A stretch of DNA of 64,000 nt from Breoghania sp037026715 (GTDB lineage Bacteria; Pseudomonadota; Alphaproteobacteria; Rhizobiales; Stappiaceae). Position numbers and translations under genes: made by a program. This document shows positions 43,198 through 51,924 of the stretch, piece by piece. The notes beneath the pieces are model-generated. The model did no database searches. It was not told where the DNA came from and worked only from the letters and a program-made list of their open reading frames with translations. The stretch is from assembly GCF_037026715.1 (NCBI RefSeq), contig NZ_JBANCG010000003.1, positions 496,001-560,000 of the forward strand, given 5' to 3'. Position 1 is the stretch's first letter, and each line of letters opens with the position of its first letter.

Positions 43198-45078
43198 ATG
43201 GCCGGGGTTCTTGCCGGGTGGTTGACGGTGGCGCTGCTGGTGGCGGCCTTGGCGGTCGCGGTACGCCATTCGCGCCGGTGGCTTGCCGGCGCAGGGGCGG
43301 AGGTTGATCTCTTCGCCGGGCTCAAGGCGCTGCCGAGGCGCTATCTGGTTGATGTGCATGACGTGGTCGGGCGCCGGCCATTCAATGCGCGGTTCCACGC
43401 GCTGACGGCAGGCGGCTTCCTTGCCTCGCTGGCGCTGCTCGTCCTCGCCATTGTGCCATGGTTTCGCGGGCCGGTCCTGTGGGGCATTGCGGCGGTCGCG
43501 CTCGGCCTCATGCTGGCCGGTGCGCTGATGGTCGGCTGGCGGCGGCTTGTCGTGAGGCCGCGGGAGCTGTCTGGGGGCAATTTCGCGCGGCTGCCGATTT
43601 CGCTCATCGCCTATGCGGCAGGGCTTCTGGTCGTGGCGCTTGATCGCGTGGCGGGCGGTGCGCTGCCGCATGGCGTGACGGTGGTGCTAGCTGGTGTCGG
43701 ACTGCTTGGCGGCGCGGATCTGCTGCTCGGTGTCGGGAGAGGGCCTTTGAAGCACGCGCTTCACGGCGCTTTGCATCTTGTCGCCCATCCCCGGCCTGGA
43801 CGGTTTTCCGATGGGTTTCGCAAGCGCGACAGCGCGCTCGCTCCGCTCAATCTCAACGAACCGAAACTCGGCGTAGAGGTGCCGCTCGACTTCGCCTGGA
43901 ACCGGCTTCTCGGTTTCGAGGCCTGCGTGCAATGTGGGCGTTGCGAAAGCCTGTGCCCGGCCTATGCCGCCGGATTGCCGCTCAATCCCAAGGCGCTGAT
44001 ACAGGATCTCGTCGGGGCGCTGGAAGCGGGGGCGGCGGATTATGCTGGGCATGGCCATCCGGGGCGCGGGGCCGGGGGAGTGAGCGGCCCGCATCTGCCC
44101 GTGGTTGGCGAGGACGCCGCGATCCATCCCGACACGCTTTGGGCCTGCACCACCTGCCGGGCCTGTGTCGAGGCCTGTCCAATGATGATCGAGCATGTGG
44201 ATGCGATTGTCGATCTGCGGCGGTTCGAAATCCTGGAAAAGGGCGCCGCCCCTGGCAAGGCACCAGCCGTTCTGGAGGAACTGCGCATCGCGGACAATCC
44301 CGGCGGTCTTCCTGCTGTGCGCCGCATCGACTGGGCGTCGGACCTCGCCCTGCCGCTGGCGCGCGAGCGCGACAACTTCGACGTTCTGCTCTGGCTCGGC
44401 GATGCGGCCTTTGACCTGCGCGGGCAGCGCTCGCTCAGGGCGCTCATCCGGCTCCTGCGGAAGGCTGGCATCGATTTCGCCGTGCTGGGCGCGGACGAAC
44501 TCGATTGCGGCGATCTCGCCCGGCGGCTCGGCGACGAAGCGACGTTCCAGGATCTTGCCCGCCGCAACATCGCTATGCTTGGGGCGGTCCGCTTCCGTCG
44601 TATCGCGACGATGGATCCGCATGCGCTGCATGTGTTCAGAAACGAATACTCGGCCTTCGGCGGTGCGTTTGAGGTTGTCCATCACACGGCGTTGCTGCTG
44701 GAATTGGTGGAAAGCGGGGCGTTCGATCTGAAGCCGCTTTCTGAAACGCTCACCTATCACGATCCCTGCTATCTCGGGCGCTACAACGGCGAGATCCACG
44801 CTCCGCGACGGCTGCTCGATGCGCTTGGCGTGGAGCTGCGGGAAATGGAGCATTCGGGGCTCTTTTCGCGCTGCTGCGGGGGCGGAGGCGGCGCGCCCGT
44901 TGCCGATGTGGTGGGCGAGCGCCGGATCCCGGATGTGCGGATGGACGAGGCGCGGCAGACCGGGGCAGCCTGTGTCGCTGTCGCCTGTCCCAACTGCACC
45001 GTGATGCTGGAAGGTGTCGTCGGGGCGCGCCCGCAGGTGAAGGAAATATCGGAACTGGTGCTGGAGGCGGTGCGATGA
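43198..45078 (+). CDS. dgcB: dimethylglycine catabolism Fe-S protein (DgcB, heterodisulfide reductase-like)
   Basis: A 626-residue protein with about five hydrophobic segments in the first 190 residues, so it is membrane-bound. Two [4Fe-4S] motifs follow (CVQCGRCESLCP near 243, CTTCRACVEACPM near 318). Two CCG-type domains then include YHDPCYLGRYN and SRCCGGGGG. It probably passes electrons from DgcA via the ETF to the quinone pool. The ATG at 43198 is 5 nt after dgcA with GAGG ahead of it. The stop codon overlaps the next start (ATGA). Confidence 0.92.
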   Translation: MAGVLAGWLTVALLVAALAVAVRHSRRWLAGAGAEVDLFAGLKALPRRYLVDVHDVVGRRPFNARFHALTAGGFLASLALLVLAIVPWFRGPVLWGIAAVALGLMLAGALMVGWRRLVVRPRELSGGNFARLPISLIAYAAGLLVVALDRVAGGALPHGVTVVLAGVGLLGGADLLLGVGRGPLKHALHGALHLVAHPRPGRFSDGFRKRDSALAPLNLNEPKLGVEVPLDFAWNRLLGFEACVQCGRCESLCPAYAAGLPLNPKALIQDLVGALEAGAADYAGHGHPGRGAGGVSGPHLPVVGEDAAIHPDTLWACTTCRACVEACPMMIEHVDAIVDLRRFEILEKGAAPGKAPAVLEELRIADNPGGLPAVRRIDWASDLALPLARERDNFDVLLWLGDAAFDLRGQRSLRALIRLLRKAGIDFAVLGADELDCGDLARRLGDEATFQDLARRNIAMLGAVRFRRIATMDPHALHVFRNEYSAFGGAFEVVHHTALLLELVESGAFDLKPLSETLTYHDPCYLGRYNGEIHAPRRLLDALGVELREMEHSGLFSRCCGGGGGAPVADVVGERRIPDVRMDEARQTGAACVAVACPNCTVMLEGVVGARPQVKEISELVLEAVR

Positions 45079-46289
45079 GAGTGCGCCGCGATCCGAGGGG
45101 GGAGCGCGAGGCATGCAGGCTGGCGGGGCACGGGCGACTTCGTTTTGTGCTCTCCATCGCCAAGTCAAAGGGCGCGCGTCCGCGTCGCGCGCCAAGGGCG
45201 TTGCGGCTTGCCGCAACCGTCACGACCGCGCCGCGCCTCAGGATCGCGTGGAAGGGCGGTATCACGCCTCACGCGGGCCGGACGGATATGGCCGCGTGTG
45301 CGCCCGCTGAGACGGTCAGCATTGTCGCCGAACCCGCCTTTTATGTGCTTGTCGTTCCGGAAGCGGGAAGCGATGGCGAATTGGGAGAGACCGGGCGGCA
45401 ACTGCTCGCGGCGGCGCGGCTGCTTGCCGATAGGGGCAACGGCGCTGTCTGCGTGCTGGGCGACGGCGACGGCGATTACGGGCCGGCAGGGGCCGACAGG
45501 GTGCTCACGCTCGCGACAAGCGATCCGGGCGGTTATGATCCTGAACACCGGGTCGCAGGGATAATCGACGCGATTTCCGTGATTTCACCACGCCACGTGC
45601 TGTTTTCCGAGACGCCGGAGGGCGGCGATATCGCGCGTCGGGTGGGAGCTCGGCTCGGCGAGCGGCTTTTCCCGGGCGTCGAGGCGCTGGAGCCCTGCGC
45701 CGAGGGGGGGATGCGGGTGCTGCGGCGGATGGCGGGAAACGGGCCGGCGCAATTGGCAAGCCCGCCGCGCCTCATCTCGATCATGCCCGACGCCTTTGCC
45801 CCCCATGTCGGGCCGCCGCACGAGGGGCGGCCGCTCGATGCTCTTGCTCCTGTCGTTCCGGAACGCCGGATTGTCTCCGCCCTGCCTTTGCCCGTCGATC
45901 CGGATGCGATCCCATTGGCGGAAGCTGATTTCCTGCTGAGCGGCGGCAACGGGGTCACCGACTGGCAGGCGTTTGCGGAGCTTGCCGCCGCGCTCGGGGC
46001 AACGCGGGCGGGCAGCCGGGTCGTCTGCGATCAGGGCCATCTGCCGCGCGAACGCCAGGTTGGCGCTTCGGGAACGCTGGTGACAGCGGGCTGCTATTTC
46101 GCACTCGGTATCTCCGGTGCGGCGCAACATCTTCAGGGGATTGCGCGCGTTGCCCATGTGGTCGCGGTCAACACAGACCTTCATGCGGAAATGATCAAGC
46201 GGGCCGATCTCGCCATCATCGCGGATGCGCAGAAGGTAATGCCGGCGCTCGTTCGCCTCCTGGCGGAGCGGAGAGGACGGGTGCGATGA
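45075..46289 (+). CDS. electron transfer flavoprotein alpha subunit of the Dgc system
   Basis: A 404-residue EtfA-type protein. The C-terminal FAD-binding domain (about 285-400) has ATRAGSRVVCDQGHLPRERQVGASG and a YFALGISGAAQHLQG motif, followed by AVNTD and AIIADAQKVMPAL. Upstream is a ~70-residue Arg-rich N-terminal extension that ordinary EtfA proteins lack. I keep the ATG at 45075 because it overlaps the dgcB stop by 4 nt and dgc-linked EtfA proteins often begin with an RRDPR-like tail. A start near Met71 (45285) is the alternative. Confidence 0.85.
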   Translation: MRVRRDPRGEREACRLAGHGRLRFVLSIAKSKGARPRRAPRALRLAATVTTAPRLRIAWKGGITPHAGRTDMAACAPAETVSIVAEPAFYVLVVPEAGSDGELGETGRQLLAAARLLADRGNGAVCVLGDGDGDYGPAGADRVLTLATSDPGGYDPEHRVAGIIDAISVISPRHVLFSETPEGGDIARRVGARLGERLFPGVEALEPCAEGGMRVLRRMAGNGPAQLASPPRLISIMPDAFAPHVGPPHEGRPLDALAPVVPERRIVSALPLPVDPDAIPLAEADFLLSGGNGVTDWQAFAELAAALGATRAGSRVVCDQGHLPRERQVGASGTLVTAGCYFALGISGAAQHLQGIARVAHVVAVNTDLHAEMIKRADLAIIADAQKVMPALVRLLAERRGRVR

Positions 46290-47086
46290 CCAGGGTCGCG
46301 GTGCTTCTCTCGCTCGGAAAGCATCCTGCGAGCGGGCGCTCGCGGAGGGCAGGCCTCGACGCGCGGGCTCTCGAACTGGCGCTGGATCTGGCGCGGGGGA
46401 TGCCGGACGCTGAGGTCAGAGCCGTCCATGCCGGTGACCCGGCAAACGAAGCCTTGCGCGACTATCTCGGCATGGGAATCGAAACGCTGGATGTTCTCGA
46501 TGTGGCGCCGGGGCACGATCCTGTATCGGCGCTGGCCGGGTTCCTGCGCGCTGGGCGGTTCGATCTCGTGTTGTGCGGCATGCGGGCCGAAGCGGGTGAG
46601 GGCAGCGGCATGGTGCCCTATCTGATCGCGGAGACACTGGAATATGCGGTCGTCTGCGATGCCGCCGCAATTGCGTGCGCGGAAGTCGGGGCGAGGGTGG
46701 TGCAGGCCCTGCCGCGCGGGCGCCGACGAGAGGTTACGGTCGTCCTGCCAGCGGTTGTCGCCGTCAACGCCGCAGCATACCCAGCGCGGGCGCCGGCCTT
46801 TGCCAGATCCCGGCGCGGCCGGATCGCCGTGCACCCGGCGAAGGTTTGCGAAGATGCGTATCTCGCGGCCTGCGAGACGCGGCCATGGCGGGCGCTGCCG
46901 AAGCGGATGGCGTTGGCTTCAGGCGTCTCGGCGGCGGAACGGATGAAGGCGTTGACGGAGGTGAAAGCGGGTGAGGGACACCTGCTCGTGCACCCTTCGC
47001 CCGAGGATGCGGCCAAGGCCATCTACGACTATCTGATCGAAAAGCGCATCTTGCAGGCTCGCGGCAGCAAGGAGGAAGGCGGCTGA
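46286..47086 (+). CDS. electron transfer flavoprotein beta subunit of the Dgc system
   Basis: A 266-residue EtfB-type protein (MTRVAVLLSLGKHPASGRSR...; DLVLCGMRAEAGEGSGMVPYLIAETL; TVVLPAVVAVN). It overlaps the alpha-subunit gene by 4 nt. With the preceding gene it forms a dedicated ETF, set apart from the housekeeping fixAB-like pair by its context. It ends the dgcA-dgcB-etf unit; 219 bp follow before gbcA. Confidence 0.88.
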   Translation: MTRVAVLLSLGKHPASGRSRRAGLDARALELALDLARGMPDAEVRAVHAGDPANEALRDYLGMGIETLDVLDVAPGHDPVSALAGFLRAGRFDLVLCGMRAEAGEGSGMVPYLIAETLEYAVVCDAAAIACAEVGARVVQALPRGRRREVTVVLPAVVAVNAAAYPARAPAFARSRRGRIAVHPAKVCEDAYLAACETRPWRALPKRMALASGVSAAERMKALTEVKAGEGHLLVHPSPEDAAKAIYDYLIEKRILQARGSKEEGG

Positions 47087-47199
47087 GCGTTGCGCCGCCG
47101 GGCTTTGCGTCGTGATCTCCGCGCCGCAAATGGGCACAGGGCGCGCCAGCGCCATTGCCGCGTGCGAACGGTGATCGCCACGGGTATCGGCATCGAAAC

Positions 47200-47229
47200 T
47201 TGTCGGTTCCAGAAAATTCTCTGTCGCAA
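47200..47229 (+). promoter_or_regulatory. direct repeat upstream of gbcA
   Basis: TTGTCGG (47200-47206) and CTGTCGCAA (47221-47229) have TGTCG cores exactly 21 bp apart, the spacing seen at dgcA. The second half-site ends about 77 bp before the gbcA ATG. Confidence 0.6.
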
Positions 47230-47305
47230 ATGAATAACCGGTGCCGATCGACGAGGATGACAATCGGTCGCAGTTCGGATTCCCGGGCGTCAGGGAGCGT
47301 TCAAC

Positions 47306-48592
47306 ATGGCGATCCATCCAATGGTCGAGGAATTGCTGCAAAGGCGCAGGCCGGGCTACAGCCTGGAAGCGCCGCTTTACACGCGGACCGATGTCTTCGA
47401 TCTGGACGTGGATCTGATCTTCCATCGCCATTGGATCTTTGTCGGGGTGGAGCCGGACGTGCCGGAACCGGGCGACTGCATGACTGTGGACGTGGGCGCC
47501 AGCTCCGTGCTCATCCTGCGCGGTGAAGACATGGAAATCCGGGCCTTTCACAATGTCTGTCGCCATCGCGGGGCGCGGCTCGTCACCAGTGACAAGGCGA
47601 CCATCGGCAATATCGTCTGCCGGTACCATGGATGGACCTATTCGGAGACCGGCGCGCTGCTTTTCGCCGAGCACATGGGCGGCGATTTCGACGCCTCGTG
47701 CCATGGGTTGAAGTCCATCCCCCTGCGCAGCCTCGCGGGGCTCATCTTCATCTGTCTTGCGGACGATGTGCCCGGCGACTTCGACCACATGGCCGAGGTG
47801 ATGACGCCCTATCTCGCCCCGCACGACATCGCCAATTCCAAGGTCGCCTATACCTACGAGCTCATCGAGGAGGGCAACTGGAAGCTGACGATGGAGAACA
47901 ACCGCGAATGCTATCACTGCGCGGGCAACCATCCCGAACTGACCATCCCGCTGCAGGCATACGGCTTCGGCTTCGCGCCCGATGAACTCGACGCGTTCCA
48001 CCGGGCCGACGCGAAGGCCTATGAGGGCGTGCAGACGGCGGCCTGCGCGCGCTGGACGGGAATGGGGCTGCCTTCCGTCGAGCGTGAGGAACTGCTGAAC
48101 GCGACGGGCTTTCGAGCAGAGCGGCTGGCGCTGACGGGGGCGGGCGAGTCCCACACCCTCGATACCCGCCGGGCATGCGGCAAGCTGATGGCCGACTTCA
48201 CGCAGGCCGACCTCGGCGCGCTGTCCTTCTGGACGCAGCCCAACTCCTGGCATCACTTCATGGCCGATCACGCGGTGACCTTCATGGTGATGCCGCTTGC
48301 GCCCGACCGCACGCTGGTGCGCACGAAATGGCTGGTTCACAAGGACGCAGCCGAAGGGCGCGATTATGATCTGGAAAATCTCATCCGGGTCTGGACCGCG
48401 ACCAACCAGCAGGATGCCGATCTGGTGGCGCTGACGCACAAGGGCGTCACGGAACCGGCCTACGAACCCGGCCCCTACTCGCCCTTTACCGAGGGGTTGG
48501 TGGAGAAATTCTGCAAATGGTACGTCGACAGGATGTCGGTGCACCTCGAGGCAACTCAGCAGCCGCTGGCCGGAGCCGCTGCGGCAGAGTGA
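47306..48592 (+). CDS. gbcA: glycine betaine monooxygenase, oxygenase subunit
   Basis: GbcA is a Rieske oxygenase that removes a methyl group from glycine betaine as formaldehyde, giving dimethylglycine. The 428-residue protein has the Rieske ligands Cys85/His87 (CRHRG) and Cys105/His108 (CRYHGW). The mononuclear iron His204 and His209 lie in NNRECYHCAGNHPE. Length and the MENNRECYHC motif match GbcA/stachydrine-demethylase-type oxygenases. The reductase subunit follows 72 nt downstream. Context with dgcAB and soxBDAG supports betaine over stachydrine or carnitine as substrate. Confidence 0.9.
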   Translation: MAIHPMVEELLQRRRPGYSLEAPLYTRTDVFDLDVDLIFHRHWIFVGVEPDVPEPGDCMTVDVGASSVLILRGEDMEIRAFHNVCRHRGARLVTSDKATIGNIVCRYHGWTYSETGALLFAEHMGGDFDASCHGLKSIPLRSLAGLIFICLADDVPGDFDHMAEVMTPYLAPHDIANSKVAYTYELIEEGNWKLTMENNRECYHCAGNHPELTIPLQAYGFGFAPDELDAFHRADAKAYEGVQTAACARWTGMGLPSVEREELLNATGFRAERLALTGAGESHTLDTRRACGKLMADFTQADLGALSFWTQPNSWHHFMADHAVTFMVMPLAPDRTLVRTKWLVHKDAAEGRDYDLENLIRVWTATNQQDADLVALTHKGVTEPAYEPGPYSPFTEGLVEKFCKWYVDRMSVHLEATQQPLAGAAAAE

Positions 48593-48664
48593 TGATGAGC
48601 GCATTGGCTTCGCAACAGAAGCCGGAAAAGCGCCCCAGGTCGCAGACAGAAGGATCGGGCAACC

Positions 48665-49771
48665 ATGCTTTTGCAGTCTCCGCCGTTGCAGACAATGGAA
48701 TTCGACACCGTCCTGCCGGAATGGAACCCGGATTTCGACGACGTCCTCATCTGCCGGCACGTCCGAGAGGAGACGCACGACGTCAAGACCTTGGTCTTTT
48801 CCGCTCGCTATCCATGCCAATTCCGGTTCCGGCCCGGCCAGTTTCTGACGTTCGACCTGCCGCTGGAGGGCGGAACGATCCAGCGCTGCTACACGATTTC
48901 GGCCTCCGCCGCGCGGCCCTTCCGCGTGGCGATAACGGTGAAGCGGGTGCCGGGCGGGCCGGGGTCGAACTGGTTGCACGACAATCTCAAACCCGGCACG
49001 GAAATCCGCGCGACCGGGCCGATGGGCGAATTCGTGCCGGACCTTTCGCCTCACCGGAAATGGCTGCTGCTCTCAGCCGGCAGCGGTATCACGCCGCTGA
49101 TGTCGATGGCGCGCACGACGGCGGATCTCGGCGACGATCGGGACGTTATTTTCGTGCATGCGGCCAGAAGTCCGCGCGACATCATCTTCCGGCAGGAGCT
49201 CGACATGATGGCGCGCCAGCAGGAGGGACTGCGGCTCGCACTCATCTGCGAGAGCCTGTCTGAGGAAAAGAGCTGGCCCGGGCTGACCGGCAGATTGTCG
49301 AGCGTCATGCTGCAGCTCATTGCCCCCGATCTCGATGAGCGCGAAGTCTATTGCTGCGGGCCGGAACCGTTCATGGAAGCGGTCAGGACCATGCTCGTCG
49401 AGCTCGGCTACGACATGGAGCGCTATCATCAGGAGAGCTTCGACTTCGCTGTCCTGGAGGAGGACGAGCCGTTCGCGATTCCGGTGATGGACGCCGCCGC
49501 CGCGCCCGCTGTCTTTCGGGTGGAACTCGCCCGGAGCGGGCATGTGTTGGAATGCAGCCCCGACATGACGATCCTGAATGCGGCGCGGGCGGCCGGCCTC
49601 AGACTGCCGTCGTCATGTGCCCGCGGGCTTTGCGGAAGCTGCAAGAGCCACATGGTCTCCGGTTCCGTCGACATGACGCACGGCGGCGGCATCCGCCAGC
49701 GGGAGATCGATCAAGGCCAGATCCTGTTGTGTTGCTCCAAGCCGACCTCCGATGTTGTGATCGACCGGTAG
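48665..49771 (+). CDS. gbcB: glycine betaine monooxygenase, reductase subunit
   Basis: A 368-residue FNR-type reductase with an FAD domain (RPGQFLTFDLPLEGG; RCYTISASA), an NADH domain (LLLSAGSGITPLMSM; VYCCGPEPFMEAV) and a C-terminal plant-type [2Fe-2S] ferredoxin. The cluster motif is SSCARGLCGSC with a last Cys in ILLCCS near 355. It passes electrons from NADH to GbcA. It is the last gene of the plus-strand block and converges on proX. Confidence 0.92.
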   Translation: MLLQSPPLQTMEFDTVLPEWNPDFDDVLICRHVREETHDVKTLVFSARYPCQFRFRPGQFLTFDLPLEGGTIQRCYTISASAARPFRVAITVKRVPGGPGSNWLHDNLKPGTEIRATGPMGEFVPDLSPHRKWLLLSAGSGITPLMSMARTTADLGDDRDVIFVHAARSPRDIIFRQELDMMARQQEGLRLALICESLSEEKSWPGLTGRLSSVMLQLIAPDLDEREVYCCGPEPFMEAVRTMLVELGYDMERYHQESFDFAVLEEDEPFAIPVMDAAAAPAVFRVELARSGHVLECSPDMTILNAARAAGLRLPSSCARGLCGSCKSHMVSGSVDMTHGGGIRQREIDQGQILLCCSKPTSDVVIDR

Positions 49772-49819
49772 ATGACGGCTTGATGTCGCGCAGCGGCCAC
49801 CTTCATCAACCCGCGAAAC

Positions 49820-49850
49820 AAAAAGACCGGGCGCCTGTTGGCGCCCGGTC
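49820..49850 (-). terminator. intrinsic terminator after proX
   Basis: A perfect 11-bp stem (GACCGGGCGCC / GGCGCCCGGTC) with a TGTT loop lies at 49825-49850. On the minus strand it is followed by TTTTTGTTTC, a strong T-tract, so it ends the proVWX operon. On the plus strand only TGACTTTT follows, so it may also serve gbcAB less well. Confidence 0.85.
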
Positions 49851-49883
49851 CTGACTTTTCCAGAATGGGTCTCGGTCCGTGAC

Positions 49884-50888
49884 TTACTTCGCCGCCGCGC
49901 GGGCGTCCTTGAGCCAGCCGTCGACCTCGTCCTTGTGCTTCTCGATCCAGGCAGCGGCCTGGGCCTTGACGTCGTCGTCGCCCTTGTTCATGGCCGAATT
50001 CTGCGCATAGATGTCCGGCAGCGGGATGGAGACTTCCTCAAGCAGCTTGCGCACGGCCGGGTTCTTGTCGAGGAACGCGGTGTTGGCGACCGGCACGATG
50101 TCGTTGGCCTGGAAGCCCATCGTGCAGGGGTCGGCGACGCAGGTCTTCAGGCCCGTGGCCGGCTTCGGCATCTTGATGTCCTTGTTCGTGGTCGCTTCGA
50201 TCCACATGACATCCTTGCCCGGCTTCAGCTCGTTCACCGTCCAGTTCGGCGTCCAGGTGTAGAACAGGACGTGCTCGCCGCTCTGGTAGGCCGCGATGGC
50301 ATCGGCCATGGACGCCGAGTAGCCGGCCTTGATCGGGTTGATGGAGTCGCCAAGCTTCAACTCCTTCATGATATCCGCAATGCGGACCTCGCAGCCCCAG
50401 CCCGGGGGGCAGGCGACCAGATCGGCCTTGCCGTCGCCGTTGCGGTCGAACGCCTTCTTCACCTCGTCGCGCTTGAAGTCTTCCAGCGACTTGATGCCGA
50501 ACTCGTCGATCGCCGCCTTGTCGACCAGGAAGCCCTGCAAGGCGCCGCCCTTGGCCACGGCGCCGACGATCTCGGCACCTTGGTCGATGGTGGACTTGTA
50601 GGTGTTATGCAGCGGGAACCAGCCGTTGACCCAGAGGTCCATGTCGCCCTGGGCGACGGACTGGTAGAAGGCAGGCGCGTCGAGTGTCGTCGGGCCCTGA
50701 ACCTTGTAGCCGAGCTTCTGGAGGAGCTGGCTGTAGATCTCGGAATGGAACCAGCCGGTATCCCAGGTGGCCTGTGCCATTTTCACGGTGACACCTTCGC
50801 CGGGCTGCTCCTGGGCCGAACCGGCCATCGGCGAGAGCGCGACGGCGAATACGGCTGCGGCTGTCAGGGAACGCAATAGATGAGGCAT
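49884..50888 (-). CDS. proX: glycine betaine/proline ABC substrate-binding protein
   Basis: A 334-residue periplasmic protein with a signal peptide (about 1-25, cleavage after GSA) and the ProX/OpuAC fold. Aromatic residues of the betaine cage are visible in ATWDTGWFHSEIY, VNGWFPLHN and FYTWTPNW. Paired Cys occur in CPPGWGC and CVADPC and could form disulfides. It is the last gene of proV-proW-proX, 103 nt after proW with an intervening hairpin, and supplies betaine to the adjacent catabolic block. Confidence 0.93.
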   Translation of the reverse strand: MPHLLRSLTAAAVFAVALSPMAGSAQEQPGEGVTVKMAQATWDTGWFHSEIYSQLLQKLGYKVQGPTTLDAPAFYQSVAQGDMDLWVNGWFPLHNTYKSTIDQGAEIVGAVAKGGALQGFLVDKAAIDEFGIKSLEDFKRDEVKKAFDRNGDGKADLVACPPGWGCEVRIADIMKELKLGDSINPIKAGYSASMADAIAAYQSGEHVLFYTWTPNWTVNELKPGKDVMWIEATTNKDIKMPKPATGLKTCVADPCTMGFQANDIVPVANTAFLDKNPAVRKLLEEVSIPLPDIYAQNSAMNKGDDDVKAQAAAWIEKHKDEVDGWLKDARAAAK

Positions 50889-50954
50889 ATGTCTCTCCGT
50901 CTTTGGAACGATGTGAGAGGCCGGTTACCCTGGCAGGCCGGCCTCCTTTGCGAA

Positions 50955-50976
50955 GCCGGGCCGCGTGCGGCCCGGC
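50955..50976 (-). other. intra-operon stem-loop between proW and proX
   Basis: A perfect 10-bp stem (GCCGGGCCGC / GCGGCCCGGC) with a 2-base GT apex, in the 103-nt gap between proW and proX. It could block 3' decay of the proVW message or give differential expression. There is no T-run. Confidence 0.5.
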
Positions 50977-50991
50977 ACGACAGACGGCCGG

Positions 50992-51924
50992 TCAGGCCGC
51001 CTTGTTCGTGGCGGCCGTTTCGGCTTTCGCCGTGTCCTGGCCGCGGAAGAAGGTCAGCAGAGCCTCGCGCAGGGACATGCCCGTGCGCGGTTCCGCCAGC
51101 CCTTGCGTGAGCCGATCGAGGACGATCGCCAGAATGACGATGCCGACGCCGCCGGCCGTCGCGCCGCCGACGTCCAGCCGTCCAAGGCCGGTATTGACGA
51201 CAAGGCCAAGCCCGCCCGCGCCGATGAGCGCAGCGATGACGACCATGGAAAGCGCCAGCATCAGGGTCTGGTTCAGACCCGCCATGATGGTGCGCATGGC
51301 CAGCGGGATCTGCACTTCCCACAGCATCTGCCATGGCGTGGAGCCGAAGGCTTCGGCCGCCTCGATCAGGTCGCCGCGCACATTGCGGATGCCGAGGTTG
51401 GTCATGCGGATGATCGGCGGCAGAGCGAAGATGATCGTTGCGATGATGCCCGGCGCCATGCCGACACCGAACAGCATTACGATCGGCACCAGGTAAACGA
51501 AGCTCGGCACCGTCTGCATGATGTCGAGGATCGGCCGGATGACCTTCCATGCAATGTCGTTGCGGGCGACGAGAATGCCCGTCGGCACGCCGATGATCGT
51601 GCAGAACAGCACCGACGTAATGATCATCGACAGCGTGGTCATGGTTTCCGGCCACAGTTCGATGAAGTCGATGAAGACGAAGCCGACGATGGTCAGGATC
51701 GCCATGCCGCGACCGACAATGCGCCACGACATGAGTGCGAAGACCAGGGTCGTCACCAGCATGGGCACCCAGGCGAAGAACGCGTCGAGGGCATTCAGCA
51801 CCTCGTTGACCGGCACCTGAAGCGCGCGGAAGAACGGGCGGAAGTTGGGGACGAGAAAACCGCGGACGAAGGTGTTCACCCAGTCGTCGAACGGAATGAC
51901 AAGCAGGTCATGCGGAGCGATCAT
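50992..51924 (-). CDS. proW: glycine betaine/proline ABC permease
   Basis: A 310-residue permease of the ProW/OpuAB type with several membrane spans. The EAA loop is LIEAAEAFGSTPWQMLWEVQIPLAMRTIMAG, and the segment IMQTVPSFVYLVPIVMLFG is characteristic. It overlaps the proV stop codon by 4 nt (ATGA). Confidence 0.95.
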   Translation of the reverse strand: MIAPHDLLVIPFDDWVNTFVRGFLVPNFRPFFRALQVPVNEVLNALDAFFAWVPMLVTTLVFALMSWRIVGRGMAILTIVGFVFIDFIELWPETMTTLSMIITSVLFCTIIGVPTGILVARNDIAWKVIRPILDIMQTVPSFVYLVPIVMLFGVGMAPGIIATIIFALPPIIRMTNLGIRNVRGDLIEAAEAFGSTPWQMLWEVQIPLAMRTIMAGLNQTLMLALSMVVIAALIGAGGLGLVVNTGLGRLDVGGATAGGVGIVILAIVLDRLTQGLAEPRTGMSLREALLTFFRGQDTAKAETAATNKAA

